This document shows, one piece after another, positions 30,097 through 39,289 of a stretch of DNA of 64,000 nt (position 1 is its first letter; the number at the start of each line of letters is the position of its first letter). Source of the DNA: Casimicrobiaceae bacterium (GTDB lineage Bacteria; Pseudomonadota; Gammaproteobacteria; Burkholderiales; Casimicrobiaceae). The translations under genes and the position numbers were made by a program. The notes beneath the pieces were generated by a model. The model did not search any database. It was given only the letters and a program-made list of their open reading frames with translations, and was not told the origin of the DNA. Location of the stretch: assembly GCA_025056355.1 (NCBI GenBank), contig JANWWI010000006.1, positions 25,584-89,583 of the forward strand, given 5' to 3'.

Positions 30097-30962
30097 AGGT
30101 GTTGATCACGGGTGCAGGCGGGCAGCTGGCGCGAGCGCTTATGCGCGCGCTTCACAGCACGCACGAAGTGATCGCGCTCGACCGAAGCGCGCTTGAGCTC
30201 ACCGATCGGGCCGCAATCCGCGACACGCTTCGGCGCAGCCAACCGGAAGTCGTTTTGAACTGCGCCGCCTACACCGCCGTTGATCGCGCCGAAAGCGAGC
30301 GTGAGCGCGCCTTCGCGGTCAACGCCCACGCTGCCGCGTGGCTTGCCGAAGCCGCCTCAGCGCTCGGCAGCGTGCTGGTTCACTTCTCGACCGACTATGT
30401 CTTCGATGGGCGTGCCACACGGCCCTACCGCGAAGAGGATGCCACCGCCCCCTTGAACGTCTACGGCGCAAGCAAGCTGGCCGGCGAGCAGGCCGTGCTC
30501 GCACACGGGGGGCATCTCGTGCTTCGCCTCTCTTGGGTCTACAGCCACGAGGGAGCGAACTTCTACCGCACGATCCTGCGCCTGGCGCGCGAGCGGGACC
30601 GGCTGCGAGTGGTCGCAGACCAGCGCGGCGTACCCAATTACGTCGGCGACCTGGCCGAAGCGATCGCCGCCATGCTCGCCCACGGTAAGGAAGCACTGGC
30701 CGCGCGCGCAGGGCTCTACCATCTCTCCGCGCGCGGCGAAACCACCTGGCACGGTTTCGCCTGCCAGATCGTACGGCGGCATGGGCTTTCCGAGCGCATC
30801 ACCGTGGAGGCGATCACCACCGCCCAGTATCCGACCGCAGCCCAGCGACCCGCCTACAGTGTGCTCGATGCCAGTCGCTTTTCGGCAACCTTTGGCTGGC
30901 AACCTCCGCAGTGGTCCGAGGGACTTGCACGATGCGTTGCGGCAAGTGCTGAAGCATCCTGA
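30093..30962 (+). CDS. rfbD: dTDP-4-dehydrorhamnose reductase
   Basis: VLITGAGGQLARALM, VVLNCAAYTAVDRAESE, HFSTDYVFDG, NVYGASKLAGEQ. Confidence 0.95.
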   Translation: MKVLITGAGGQLARALMRALHSTHEVIALDRSALELTDRAAIRDTLRRSQPEVVLNCAAYTAVDRAESERERAFAVNAHAAAWLAEAASALGSVLVHFSTDYVFDGRATRPYREEDATAPLNVYGASKLAGEQAVLAHGGHLVLRLSWVYSHEGANFYRTILRLARERDRLRVVADQRGVPNYVGDLAEAIAAMLAHGKEALAARAGLYHLSARGETTWHGFACQIVRRHGLSERITVEAITTAQYPTAAQRPAYSVLDASRFSATFGWQPPQWSEGLARCVAASAEAS

Positions 30963-31121
30963 GGGATCGGTCGGCGAAGGCATCGTCTCGTGCGTTGTCG
31001 ATTACGCTTGCGGAGCAAACTTCCGCGTCGGTTCACGAGGTCCAGCATGTCAACCAAAGCCCTCTGTCACGCCGCTTCCCGCTACTTCCGGATGACCCGG
31101 ACGCATCTGCGTGTCCGCTGC

Positions 31122-33173
31122 ATGTCGCTTTCCTCGCGTCCGCTCTTGATTCTCGCCGCGGCGCTTGCGTGGGGGTTGAGCGCCGAGGCGCAAGTGCGCG
31201 AGCGCTTTGGCGGCGATCCGCTCGGCGCTTTTGCCGCCACGACGGAAATTGGCCGCGCACCGCCGGCGGTGGTGGAAGCACCCAAACAGGCCGCGGCCCC
31301 GGTGCGCTTTCAGCTCGAAGGCGAACCCGCGCTTTCCTTCGAAGCCGAGCCGATGGCGCACGCCCAAGCGCGGCACAAGCGCGACCTGGCCGCCTCAAGC
31401 GCTCAAGGCGAGCGGCGCAAGATCGCGCGCATTGGCTATCCACGCGAGCTTGTGTCGGGACCGGTGCGGTTGAACGGCGCCCTGCTGCCGTGGCAAACGC
31501 AGCCCGATGGTCGACGGCTCGTCGGTGCCAGTTTCAACGCGTCCCTCGCCGCGGGACTGCGGGTGCAGTACGCCATTTACGGTGCGCCGGTGACGCTACG
31601 CTTCGCCGGCTCGGGGCGGCCGGAGGTCTATGAGATCACACCGCCGCTCGGAGAGCCGCAATGGTCGCCCGTGCTTGAAGGCGAGCGCGCGCGGGTCGAA
31701 CTCGAGCTGGCCGCGGGCGTGGATCCTGCCCGTGTCGAAATTGAATTCATCCGGCTTTCGCACCTCGAAGTCGCCGGGGCAAGTCTGCTGCGGAAACACC
31801 CCGAAAACATCGGTGACTCGGGCATCTGCAACATCGATGTCGCCTGCGTCCAGAACCCCAGTCAGGCGCTGCTTGCGGCGGCCCGATCCGTGGCCAAGTA
31901 TGTGTTTTCGGATCGACAGGGCAATTCCAGCCTCTGCACGGGGACGCTCGTGAACTCCGTGCCAAGCAGCAACGTGCCGTACTTTCTTACTGCGGCGCAC
32001 TGCATTGGCCGCCAGGATGAGGCGGACTCGCTCGTGCTGTACTGGTTTTTCGACGCGGTGGCCTGCGACAGCCTGGCCATTCCGGATTTCGTGGTGACCT
32101 TTGGCGGGGCCACGCTGCTCACGGTGGAAGAAAACCTCGATTTCGCGTTGCTTCGGCTGCGTCAGTCGCCGCCGAGCGGGGCGGTCTTTAGCGCCTGGAA
32201 CGCCGGAGTTCTTCGGCGGCAGACGCCGGCAATCGCTCTGCACCATCCCGCGGGCGACCTCAAAAAATTCTCACAAGGCTTCACACAGGGCTATGCCCGC
32301 GGCTCGCCCGCGCTCAACGGGCTCTTCTTCGGCTACGACAGCTTTATCGAAATGCGTTGGCGAGACGGCACGACCGAAGGCGGCTCGAGTGGGTCGGGTT
32401 TGTTTACGTTCAACGCGAGCCCGGCTCCCGGCTTTCCATCCGGCTACTACGAGTTGCGCGGCGTACTCTCGGGAGGGGATGCCTCGTGCCAAAACCCTTC
32501 CGGGCGTGACCTTTATGGACGGCTTGACCTCATGATGGCCAAGCTCGCGCCCTACCTGCATCCAGCTTCGCTACCGCCGCGTTCTGACGCGACAACGCGC
32601 TACCTGGTCGAATACTACAACCCCAAATTCGATTACTACTTCTCCACCTCGCGAGAGGACGACAAGGCGCTTCTGGATTCCCATCGAGAAACTATCGAGG
32701 GCCTCGAAAACGGTCAGCAAAGAACGCGGCAAGTGCAAACCTTTTACCGGACCGGGTATTTTCAGCGCACTTCGGCGCAACCGACCTCTGGTCTGTCACC
32801 GCTTACGCGTTATTTCATGCGCGGCGCTGCTGTCGGCAGCATTTGGAATGAGCCGCGCGGGTCCCACTTCTATATCGCCTCGGACTCCGAACGGAACGAC
32901 ATTCGAAACACCGGCAAAGAAATTCCGGCCTCGCTGTGCGAGTCTTATCCGATCCAGTACTTCTGCAACGAGGGCACCGACTCTTTCGTCGGCTTGCCGG
33001 TGGCAGGGGCCTGTTTTTCCAACGAGATTCCCGTGGTGCGGCTCTTCAAGGGTCCTCCGCGCTATGTCAACGATGGCAACCACCGCTTTGTGGCGGATCC
33101 GGCGCTACGTGCCTTCATGCGCGACGAGCTGGGTTGGAGTGATGAGGGAGTGAAGTTCTGCGTGTTCCGCTGA
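31122..33173 (+). CDS. secreted trypsin-like serine (lysyl endopeptidase-like) protease with C-terminal DUF5648-like repeats
   Basis: YFLTAAHCIG, ENLDFALLRL, TTEGGSSGSGLF catalytic motifs; C-terminal VEYYNPKFDYYFSTS... and GSHFYIASDSERNDI... repeats; signal peptide. Confidence 0.82.
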   Translation: MSLSSRPLLILAAALAWGLSAEAQVRERFGGDPLGAFAATTEIGRAPPAVVEAPKQAAAPVRFQLEGEPALSFEAEPMAHAQARHKRDLAASSAQGERRKIARIGYPRELVSGPVRLNGALLPWQTQPDGRRLVGASFNASLAAGLRVQYAIYGAPVTLRFAGSGRPEVYEITPPLGEPQWSPVLEGERARVELELAAGVDPARVEIEFIRLSHLEVAGASLLRKHPENIGDSGICNIDVACVQNPSQALLAAARSVAKYVFSDRQGNSSLCTGTLVNSVPSSNVPYFLTAAHCIGRQDEADSLVLYWFFDAVACDSLAIPDFVVTFGGATLLTVEENLDFALLRLRQSPPSGAVFSAWNAGVLRRQTPAIALHHPAGDLKKFSQGFTQGYARGSPALNGLFFGYDSFIEMRWRDGTTEGGSSGSGLFTFNASPAPGFPSGYYELRGVLSGGDASCQNPSGRDLYGRLDLMMAKLAPYLHPASLPPRSDATTRYLVEYYNPKFDYYFSTSREDDKALLDSHRETIEGLENGQQRTRQVQTFYRTGYFQRTSAQPTSGLSPLTRYFMRGAAVGSIWNEPRGSHFYIASDSERNDIRNTGKEIPASLCESYPIQYFCNEGTDSFVGLPVAGACFSNEIPVVRLFKGPPRYVNDGNHRFVADPALRAFMRDELGWSDEGVKFCVFR

Positions 33174-33212
33174 GAGGCAAACCCGGCTCTCCAGCGGCGC
33201 GTGTAGCCGCGG

Positions 33213-34022
33213 TCAGAAGTGATAAGAAACCTCGACCGGCTGGCCGAGCGTGACACGCCCAGGCCGCTCAACCACCGCGTAGCGCCCAAAGGTTGCGCCA
33301 CCTTCATCGGGGTCGTTGCGCAGACGGGCAAGCGTCACGAGCGGTTCACTGCCGAGGCGCACGCCGGTTGATTGATCGGTCGTGGTGACCTCGCAGCGCA
33401 CACAGGGTTTGGTAAAGCGCAGCACCACCTCGCCGATCACGAGCCGGTCGATCGAATCCTCCTCCCACGCGCCGAGCCCGTCGAGCACCAAGTTCGGGCG
33501 AAAGCGATCCATGGGGAGGTTGCCGCCACGGCCGCCGTAGAGTGCCGCATTGAGCGCGGCAAGCGAGGCCAGATTGGTCACGAGAACCGGCGCTGCATCG
33601 CTAAAAAAGCCGCGCGCTGCCGCGCTCTCGGCGATGGCGCGCTCATCGACCCGCACGAGACGCAGCCCCGGCTGGCAAAGCTCATGCGCCCACCAGGCCG
33701 CAACGGCATCGCCTTCATCGATCGCCTCGATCTCACGCCGCCAGAGCCGGACGCGAACTCGGCTCGTCGGCTCGCCGGGCTCGAGCACAAAACGCGCGCC
33801 GCTCGGTGCCGTCAGTTCGAGCGCACCCTGGGCGCTCACTTGGGCAGCAAAGCAAGCAAGCTCGGGCCGTTCGCGCTGTGTGACAAAGCGCGCCGGGCTC
33901 TGCCGCGCATCGACGAGCATCCAGGACCGATCGCCTCGCAGCCCCGCGGCGCAGACCTCGATGCTTGGATGGGCGAGCCCGCGAAGCGCTTTGACCGGAT
34001 AGGTGAAAAGCCCGGCAAGCAC
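33213..34022 (-). CDS. MOSC domain-containing protein (MOSC N-terminal beta-barrel)
   Basis: GLFTYPVKALRGLAHPSIEVCAAGLRGDRSWMLVD...NLPMDRFRPNLVLDGLGAWEEDSI...CVRCEVTTTDQSTG; GTG start assumed. Confidence 0.87.
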   Translation of the reverse strand: MLAGLFTYPVKALRGLAHPSIEVCAAGLRGDRSWMLVDARQSPARFVTQRERPELACFAAQVSAQGALELTAPSGARFVLEPGEPTSRVRVRLWRREIEAIDEGDAVAAWWAHELCQPGLRLVRVDERAIAESAAARGFFSDAAPVLVTNLASLAALNAALYGGRGGNLPMDRFRPNLVLDGLGAWEEDSIDRLVIGEVVLRFTKPCVRCEVTTTDQSTGVRLGSEPLVTLARLRNDPDEGGATFGRYAVVERPGRVTLGQPVEVSYHF

Positions 34023-34045
34023 CGGACTTGAGCAACGTACGGGTC

Positions 34046-34696
34046 TTAGTAGTTCGGCTTGAGCCCCGCTGCGTATTCCGCAAGCGCCTTGATTTCCTCC
34101 TCGGTGAGCTTGGCCGCGATTTGCATCATCATGCGGCCCGGGAGGTTGGCGTCTTTCTCGCTCGGCTTGCCACGCTGGCCGTTTTTGAAGGCGAGCAGCT
34201 GCGCCGACGTGTATTCGGCATGCTGACCGCCGATGCGTGGATACTGCTGCGGAATCCCGGCACCGGTCGGGGAGTGGCATCCAGCACAAGCGGGAAGACC
34301 GCGAGCGGCATCCCCGCCGCGGTAGAGCCGCTCGGCGCTCTGGGCGAGCTTCATGTCGCGCGCGCCGGCCGGACGCGGCTTGAGGCTTTGGTAGTACGCC
34401 CCGAGCGCACGCATATCTTCGCTTGAGAGCGCAGAGGCGAAGCCCTTCATGACCGCGTTTTCGCGCTGGCCCGATTTGTAGTGCTCGAGCTGCCGGGCAA
34501 TGTAGGCCGCCGGCAGACCTGCAAGCGATGGAAACTGCGGCGAGAGGCTCACCCCATCGGCGCCATGGCAGCCGGCGCACGTTCCCGACAGAGCTTTGCC
34601 CTTTTCAGCGAGGGCGGAGGGCGACGAGACCTCGGCCTGCGCGACCCCGGTCAAGATGAGAAAGCTAGCGGCGAAGGCGGACAAAACGGGTTTCAT
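34046..34696 (-). CDS. diheme cytochrome c4
   Basis: Signal peptide; two CxxCH sites CAGCHGADGVSLSPQFPSLAGL and CAGCHSPTGAGIPQQYPRIGGQHAEY. Confidence 0.92.
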   Translation of the reverse strand: MKPVLSAFAASFLILTGVAQAEVSSPSALAEKGKALSGTCAGCHGADGVSLSPQFPSLAGLPAAYIARQLEHYKSGQRENAVMKGFASALSSEDMRALGAYYQSLKPRPAGARDMKLAQSAERLYRGGDAARGLPACAGCHSPTGAGIPQQYPRIGGQHAEYTSAQLLAFKNGQRGKPSEKDANLPGRMMMQIAAKLTEEEIKALAEYAAGLKPNY

Positions 34697-34844
34697 GGGG
34701 TTGCACTGAAAGACGCCTCACCTCGGGCGCGGCACCGGCATTGCTCAGCGGGACGCTCGAGCGTGCAAACAACGGGCTCGAAAGCGGCATTCATTCTATA
34801 AGGCGCGCCCGCGTGGGGTCGTCTCGGTCGTGGACAATCGCGCC

Positions 34845-35591
34845 ATGAGCGAGCGCAAAGCGGCCACGCGCACCGCAACCGGGCTGCGAGCCTCTCCGGG
34901 CGCACCTCCGGCAAAAAGCGCAATGGCCACCCCTGCACCCCGGCCGACGCAAGGCGTCGAACGCGTCGCGGCATTCGCCGGTGCGTGCTTTCGATGTTCC
35001 GTCGTTCACGCGAACGAATTGCCCGCGGAAACCGGACCCGAGATCGCCTTCGTCGGGCGCTCCAATGCGGGCAAGTCGAGCGCGATCAACCGACTGGTCG
35101 GGCAGCGGCGGCTCGCCTTTGCGAGCAAGCTGCCGGGCCGCACGCGCGAGATCAACTTTTTCGCGCTGCCTTCCGGTGGCCACCTGGTCGATCTGCCCGG
35201 CTACGGCTTCGCGCGAATCCCGCAGCAGCGGCAGCGTGCCTGGAGCGACGCGATCGAGCACTACCTGCTCACGCGAAGGGCCCTCGCACTCATCGTGCTT
35301 GTCATGGACATCCGCCATGCACCGACGGCATCGGATCTTGCCTTCCTTGCGTGGCTGCGTGCAGCACGCCGCAAGTCCGTGCCGATCCTTGCCCTTCTGA
35401 CGAAAGCCGATCAACTCCGCGCAAGTGAACGCATGAGGCGACTGCACCAAGCGAAAGCCGCGCTTGCAAGCGAGCTTCAACCAGGTGATTCGATCATCGC
35501 CTTCTCCTCAATGAGCGGCGAGGGTCTTGCCCAGTGTGACGCGTTGCTGTCGCGCCTCCTCCGAAACGGAGACACCAACCTCGCCACGTGA
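34845..35591 (+). CDS. engB: ribosome biogenesis GTP-binding protein YihA/YsxC (EngB)
   Basis: EIAFVGRSNAGKSSAINRLVGQRRLAFASKLPGRTREINFF, DLPGYGFA, LLTKADQL. Confidence 0.94.
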   Translation: MSERKAATRTATGLRASPGAPPAKSAMATPAPRPTQGVERVAAFAGACFRCSVVHANELPAETGPEIAFVGRSNAGKSSAINRLVGQRRLAFASKLPGRTREINFFALPSGGHLVDLPGYGFARIPQQRQRAWSDAIEHYLLTRRALALIVLVMDIRHAPTASDLAFLAWLRAARRKSVPILALLTKADQLRASERMRRLHQAKAALASELQPGDSIIAFSSMSGEGLAQCDALLSRLLRNGDTNLAT

Positions 35592-35710
35592 TCCATCTGG
35601 CAAGCACGCCCTCACACACGGGGCGGAGCCTTCGGGAAGACGCACCCCAGGCAAGCCGAAAAGCAGCCCCGATCCCTCGATGGCAGTCCACGCCGTCCCC
35701 CAGCCCCGGC

Positions 35711-37239
35711 TTAGCGCTTGCTCGGGCGCGCGATCGACATCCGAAGGCCAAGCCTCGCAAGCGCTGCCAACAACAGCCCCAGCAATACAAGCCCGGCAGG
35801 CCCAACGGCCGGCACAGGCAAGGTAACACAGGTAATGTTGACGCTGGTGACATTCGAGGTCGCCGTGCCCGAGGCGTTGGAAACCGTGCAGGTCTGGCCC
35901 GTGGGCTGGGTGCCAACCGTCACCGTGTAGGACGTGCCGTGCGTAACCGGATTCGGGAAGCTGTAGCTGCCGTTGGCACTGACCGTCACCGTCTGTGCGC
36001 CGCCATTGAGCAAAAGCGTCACGCTGCCACCGGAGAGCCCGCTCACCGTACCACCCAGGGTGTGGGTCAGGGTAAAGACGTAGACCGCACCGCTGCCAGA
36101 GGCCGAGTCGTTCGACTGGTCGCCATTGACCCCCGTGGCGCTGCTGTCTTCGAAGCGCGCCCCCACGGCCAAGGTGTTGCCATCGGAAGAAAGGGCAACA
36201 GAGAAGCCGAACCAGTCCCCCTGCTCCGTATTGCTTGCCTTGATGTAGGCCTGCTGCACCCAGGTTGTGCCTGAGCGCACAAAGACATAGACCGCACCGC
36301 TGTCAAAGGCCGAGTTGTTCGACTCGTCGCCATCGACCCCCGTGGCGCTGCTGTCTTCGAGGCGCGCCCCCACCGCAAGCGTGTTGCCGTCGCCGGAGAG
36401 AGCAACGGACCAGCCGAACCAGTCCCCCGCCCCCGTATTGCTTGCCTTCACGTAGGCTTGCTGGACAAAGGTCGGATCAATCGTCACCGGATAGCGGGCC
36501 TGGGCATCATCGACCCGATAGATCAGCCGCCCAGACTCATGTACCAACCGCACCGGAAGCAAAAACCCGCGCGCATCCCAGGCCTTGAGCCCCTCGAAAT
36601 ACAACCGCCCATGCCCATTGGCCAACACCAGGCGCCCAGCCTCAAGCCTTGCCTCATAACCCGGCGCCTCAAGAGCCAAAACCACCTCCAGCGGCCCCAT
36701 CCCCGCAGGCCGCGCATCAATCTGCACCCAGTGCTGCGCACCTTGCGGCCCATACAACCACCATTCGCGCTGACCAACCCCTAGCCAGCGCTCCACACGC
36801 TGCTCAAGCTTGGAGGCCACAGGCACAGCATCCACATCCACGGAAAGCCCCCAGCTGCGCCCCCCACCACCGGCCGCATCCAGCCAGGTCGACCCACCGC
36901 CTCCGTGCGAAGCCGAACCCGACCAAGCGCACCGCGCGTGATTTCAAAATCAACCCACCCCCCCTGCTCCCAACGCGCCAGATAGCCCTGGTGCGCATTG
37001 CGCGCCAACCAAACATCGCCTCTTTCTTGCAACCGAACAGCATACGCACGCGCTTCACGCTCAGCAGCAATCTGCGCCGCAAGGCTTGCTTTGGCGGCCA
37101 CATCGAGCTCAAGCGCCTTGCTTTCGGTGGGGCGCAGGGAAGTTTTTGCAGCAGCAAGGAAAGGCAGTGTCAAAGACACCACCGCGCTTACTGCAGCCAA
37201 AGCAGGCAGCACGGCAATAAAGCGCCGGAGATGCTTCAT
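35711..37239 (-). pseudogene. FG-GAP/integrin-like repeat surface protein, interrupted by an apparent frameshift; IPTL-like C-terminal sorting signal
   Basis: N-terminal ORF 36781-37239 (MKHLRRFIAVLPAL...GRVRLRTEAV) and downstream ORF 35711-36841 (VDVDAVPVASKLEQRVERWLGVGQREWWLYG...FVQQAYVKASNTGAGDWFGWSVALSGDGNTLAVGAR...) join if one indel near 36840-36910 is corrected. Confidence 0.65.
36074..36487 (-). repeat. two tandem ~207-bp (69-aa) FG-GAP units
   Basis: VQQAYVKASNTGAGDWFGWSVALSGDGNTLAVGARLEDSSATGVDGDESNNSAFDSGAVYVF vs VQQAYIKASNTEQGDWFGFSVALSSDGNTLAVGARFEDSSATGVNGDQSNDSASGSGAVYVF; DNA offset 207 nt. Confidence 0.85.
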
Positions 37240-37696
37240 CGCACAGCCTCTTCCTCAAAAAAGATCGCACTAAACGAACTAGAAAAGGCGAAGAAAATTC
37301 AGCGATGAACTTAAAACTCAACGCGCCTAAGCAGGGCTAGGGCACGATACGGGGCAAGAACTATCCTGTCAAGGCCTTCTTATCACGCAGCCGCCCTTTG
37401 CTTGAGAGCGAGCCGCTTGGCAGCCCACACAAAAGCCTTAGCGCAAGAAGACTCAAGCCGCCGCACTCGTGAAGGCGGGCACTGTGGATAAACCACCACC
37501 CTCACGCAGCTCGACGGCAGCGCAGCATGCCGCGCATGGTCGAGGTCACCCGGAGCTGAAACGTCTCGCCTGGGCACCGAAATGAAAAAACAATCGATTC
37601 GGCCTCCATCTTGCCTCACCGCTCAACCGCGAGCCTCCTCGATGCGCTGGACTTTCTCGGCTGTTTCGGTTCGCTTGAGTCCAAGCCGCCGACCGC

Positions 37697-39190
37697 TTAG
37701 AACTCGATGCGATAGCTCAAGGCCTCGGCCATGTGTGTGGCCCCGATCGAATCGCACCCGGCCAGATCGGCAATCGTGCGCGCCACGCGCAGGAGGCGGT
37801 GCAACCCTCGGCCGCTGAGTCCGAGCCGCTCGGCCGCCTTGAGCAAGAGCTCCTGCGCGGCCGGGGCGCAAATGGCCACGGCGTCGAGCTGCCCGGCAGC
37901 AAGCACGGCGTTGGGCACCCCTTGACGCGCGATCTGACGTTCGCGCGCCGCGATGACCCGCGCACGCACCTGTGCGCTCGACTCGCCGCTTGGCGCTTCA
38001 CGCAGCACGCGCGGCTCGACCGGCCCGACCAGAATGCGCAGGTCAATGCGATCAAGCAGCGGCCCGGAAATACGCGCCCGATAGCGGGCGACCTGCTCCG
38101 GCGTGCAACGACACACAGCCGCGGCACGAGAACTGCCGTAGTAGCCATCCGGACACGGATTCATCGCGGCGATGAGTTGAAAGCGCGCCGGAAAGCGCAC
38201 CTGACGCGCCGCCCGGGCAATGTGGATGTGGCCCGTCTCGAGCGGTTCGCGCAGGCTTTCGAGCACGCGCCGGTCGAATTCAGGCAGCTCATCGAGAAAG
38301 AGCACGCCGTGATGCGCAAGGGAAATCTCGCCGGGTCGCGGCACCGTGCCGCCGCCCACCAGGGCCGCAGCGCTTGCCCCATGGTGCGGCGCGCGAAACG
38401 GCCGCTCGCCGAAGCGATCCGCCTCGAATTGGCCCGCCAGCGAAAGCAGCGCCGCCGATTCAAGCGCTTCATGCTCGCTCATCGGCGGCATGATCCCCGG
38501 CAGCCGCTCGGCGAGCATGCTCTTTCCGCTGCCGGGCGGTCCTATCATGAGAAGGCTGTGTCCGCCCGCTGCGGCGATCTCTAGCGCCCGCTTGGCCTGC
38601 GCCTGGCCGCGCACCTCGAGCAGGTCGGGGCACGGCCTCGGCTGCGCAGGCGCCGGGCTCGGAGGAGCCGCTGGCAAGCTGGCTCGGCCAGCCACATGCG
38701 CGGCCACAGCCAGCAGCGAGTCCGCCGCGTAGACCTCAGCGCGGGTGCGCCCGACCTCGCAAGCGCTCGCGGTGGGCAGCACGATCGGATGGCCCGCGGC
38801 AGCCGCCGCAAGCGCCATGGCCAGAGCGCCGCGCACCGGCTTGAGCTCACCGCCCAGCCCTAACTCGCCCGCGAATTCGTAGCGCGCAAGCCCTTCGGCC
38901 GGCAATTGGCCACTGGCCGCAAGCACTCCAAGCGCGATGGGCAAGTCAAAACGCCCGGACTCTTTCGGCAAGTCTGCCGGAGCAAGATTGACCGTCAGGC
39001 GCCGCTGCGGGAACTCAAACCCGGCAGTCTGAATCGCAGCCCGTACGCGATCCCGACTCTCGCGCACTTCGGTCTCCGGCAAGCCAACGAGGTTGAACGC
39101 CGGCAGTCCATTGGCCAGATGGACCTCGACGGTGACCGGCTCAGCCCGCATGCCAAGCAGGGCGCGAGTACGGACGGTCGCAAGCGACAT
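37697..39190 (-). CDS. comM: YifB/ComM family Mg chelatase-like AAA ATPase
   Basis: MSLATVRTRALLGMRAEPVTVEVHLANGLPAFNLVGLPETEVRESRDRVRAAI; MIGPPGSGKSMLAERLPGIMPP; AAMNPCPDGYYG. Confidence 0.95.
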   Translation of the reverse strand: MSLATVRTRALLGMRAEPVTVEVHLANGLPAFNLVGLPETEVRESRDRVRAAIQTAGFEFPQRRLTVNLAPADLPKESGRFDLPIALGVLAASGQLPAEGLARYEFAGELGLGGELKPVRGALAMALAAAAAGHPIVLPTASACEVGRTRAEVYAADSLLAVAAHVAGRASLPAAPPSPAPAQPRPCPDLLEVRGQAQAKRALEIAAAGGHSLLMIGPPGSGKSMLAERLPGIMPPMSEHEALESAALLSLAGQFEADRFGERPFRAPHHGASAAALVGGGTVPRPGEISLAHHGVLFLDELPEFDRRVLESLREPLETGHIHIARAARQVRFPARFQLIAAMNPCPDGYYGSSRAAAVCRCTPEQVARYRARISGPLLDRIDLRILVGPVEPRVLREAPSGESSAQVRARVIAARERQIARQGVPNAVLAAGQLDAVAICAPAAQELLLKAAERLGLSGRGLHRLLRVARTIADLAGCDSIGATHMAEALSYRIEF

Positions 39191-39289
39191 GGCGGCGGGA
39201 AATGGGGGATGAACTGGATAAGTATACAGATACGTCAACGCGGCCTCCTCGCTTGCGTTGACGGATCGGGCACTTCGGAGAACTCAGGC

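Noticed and set aside
36074-36487. Tandem repeat as possible CRISPR or mobile element
   Set aside because: The 207-bp units are in-frame protein repeats (FG-GAP), without spacers or terminal inverted repeats.
37383-37619. 78-aa minus-strand ORF in the 450-bp gap between the FG-GAP gene and comM
   Set aside because: No motif, no good start context; insufficient support.
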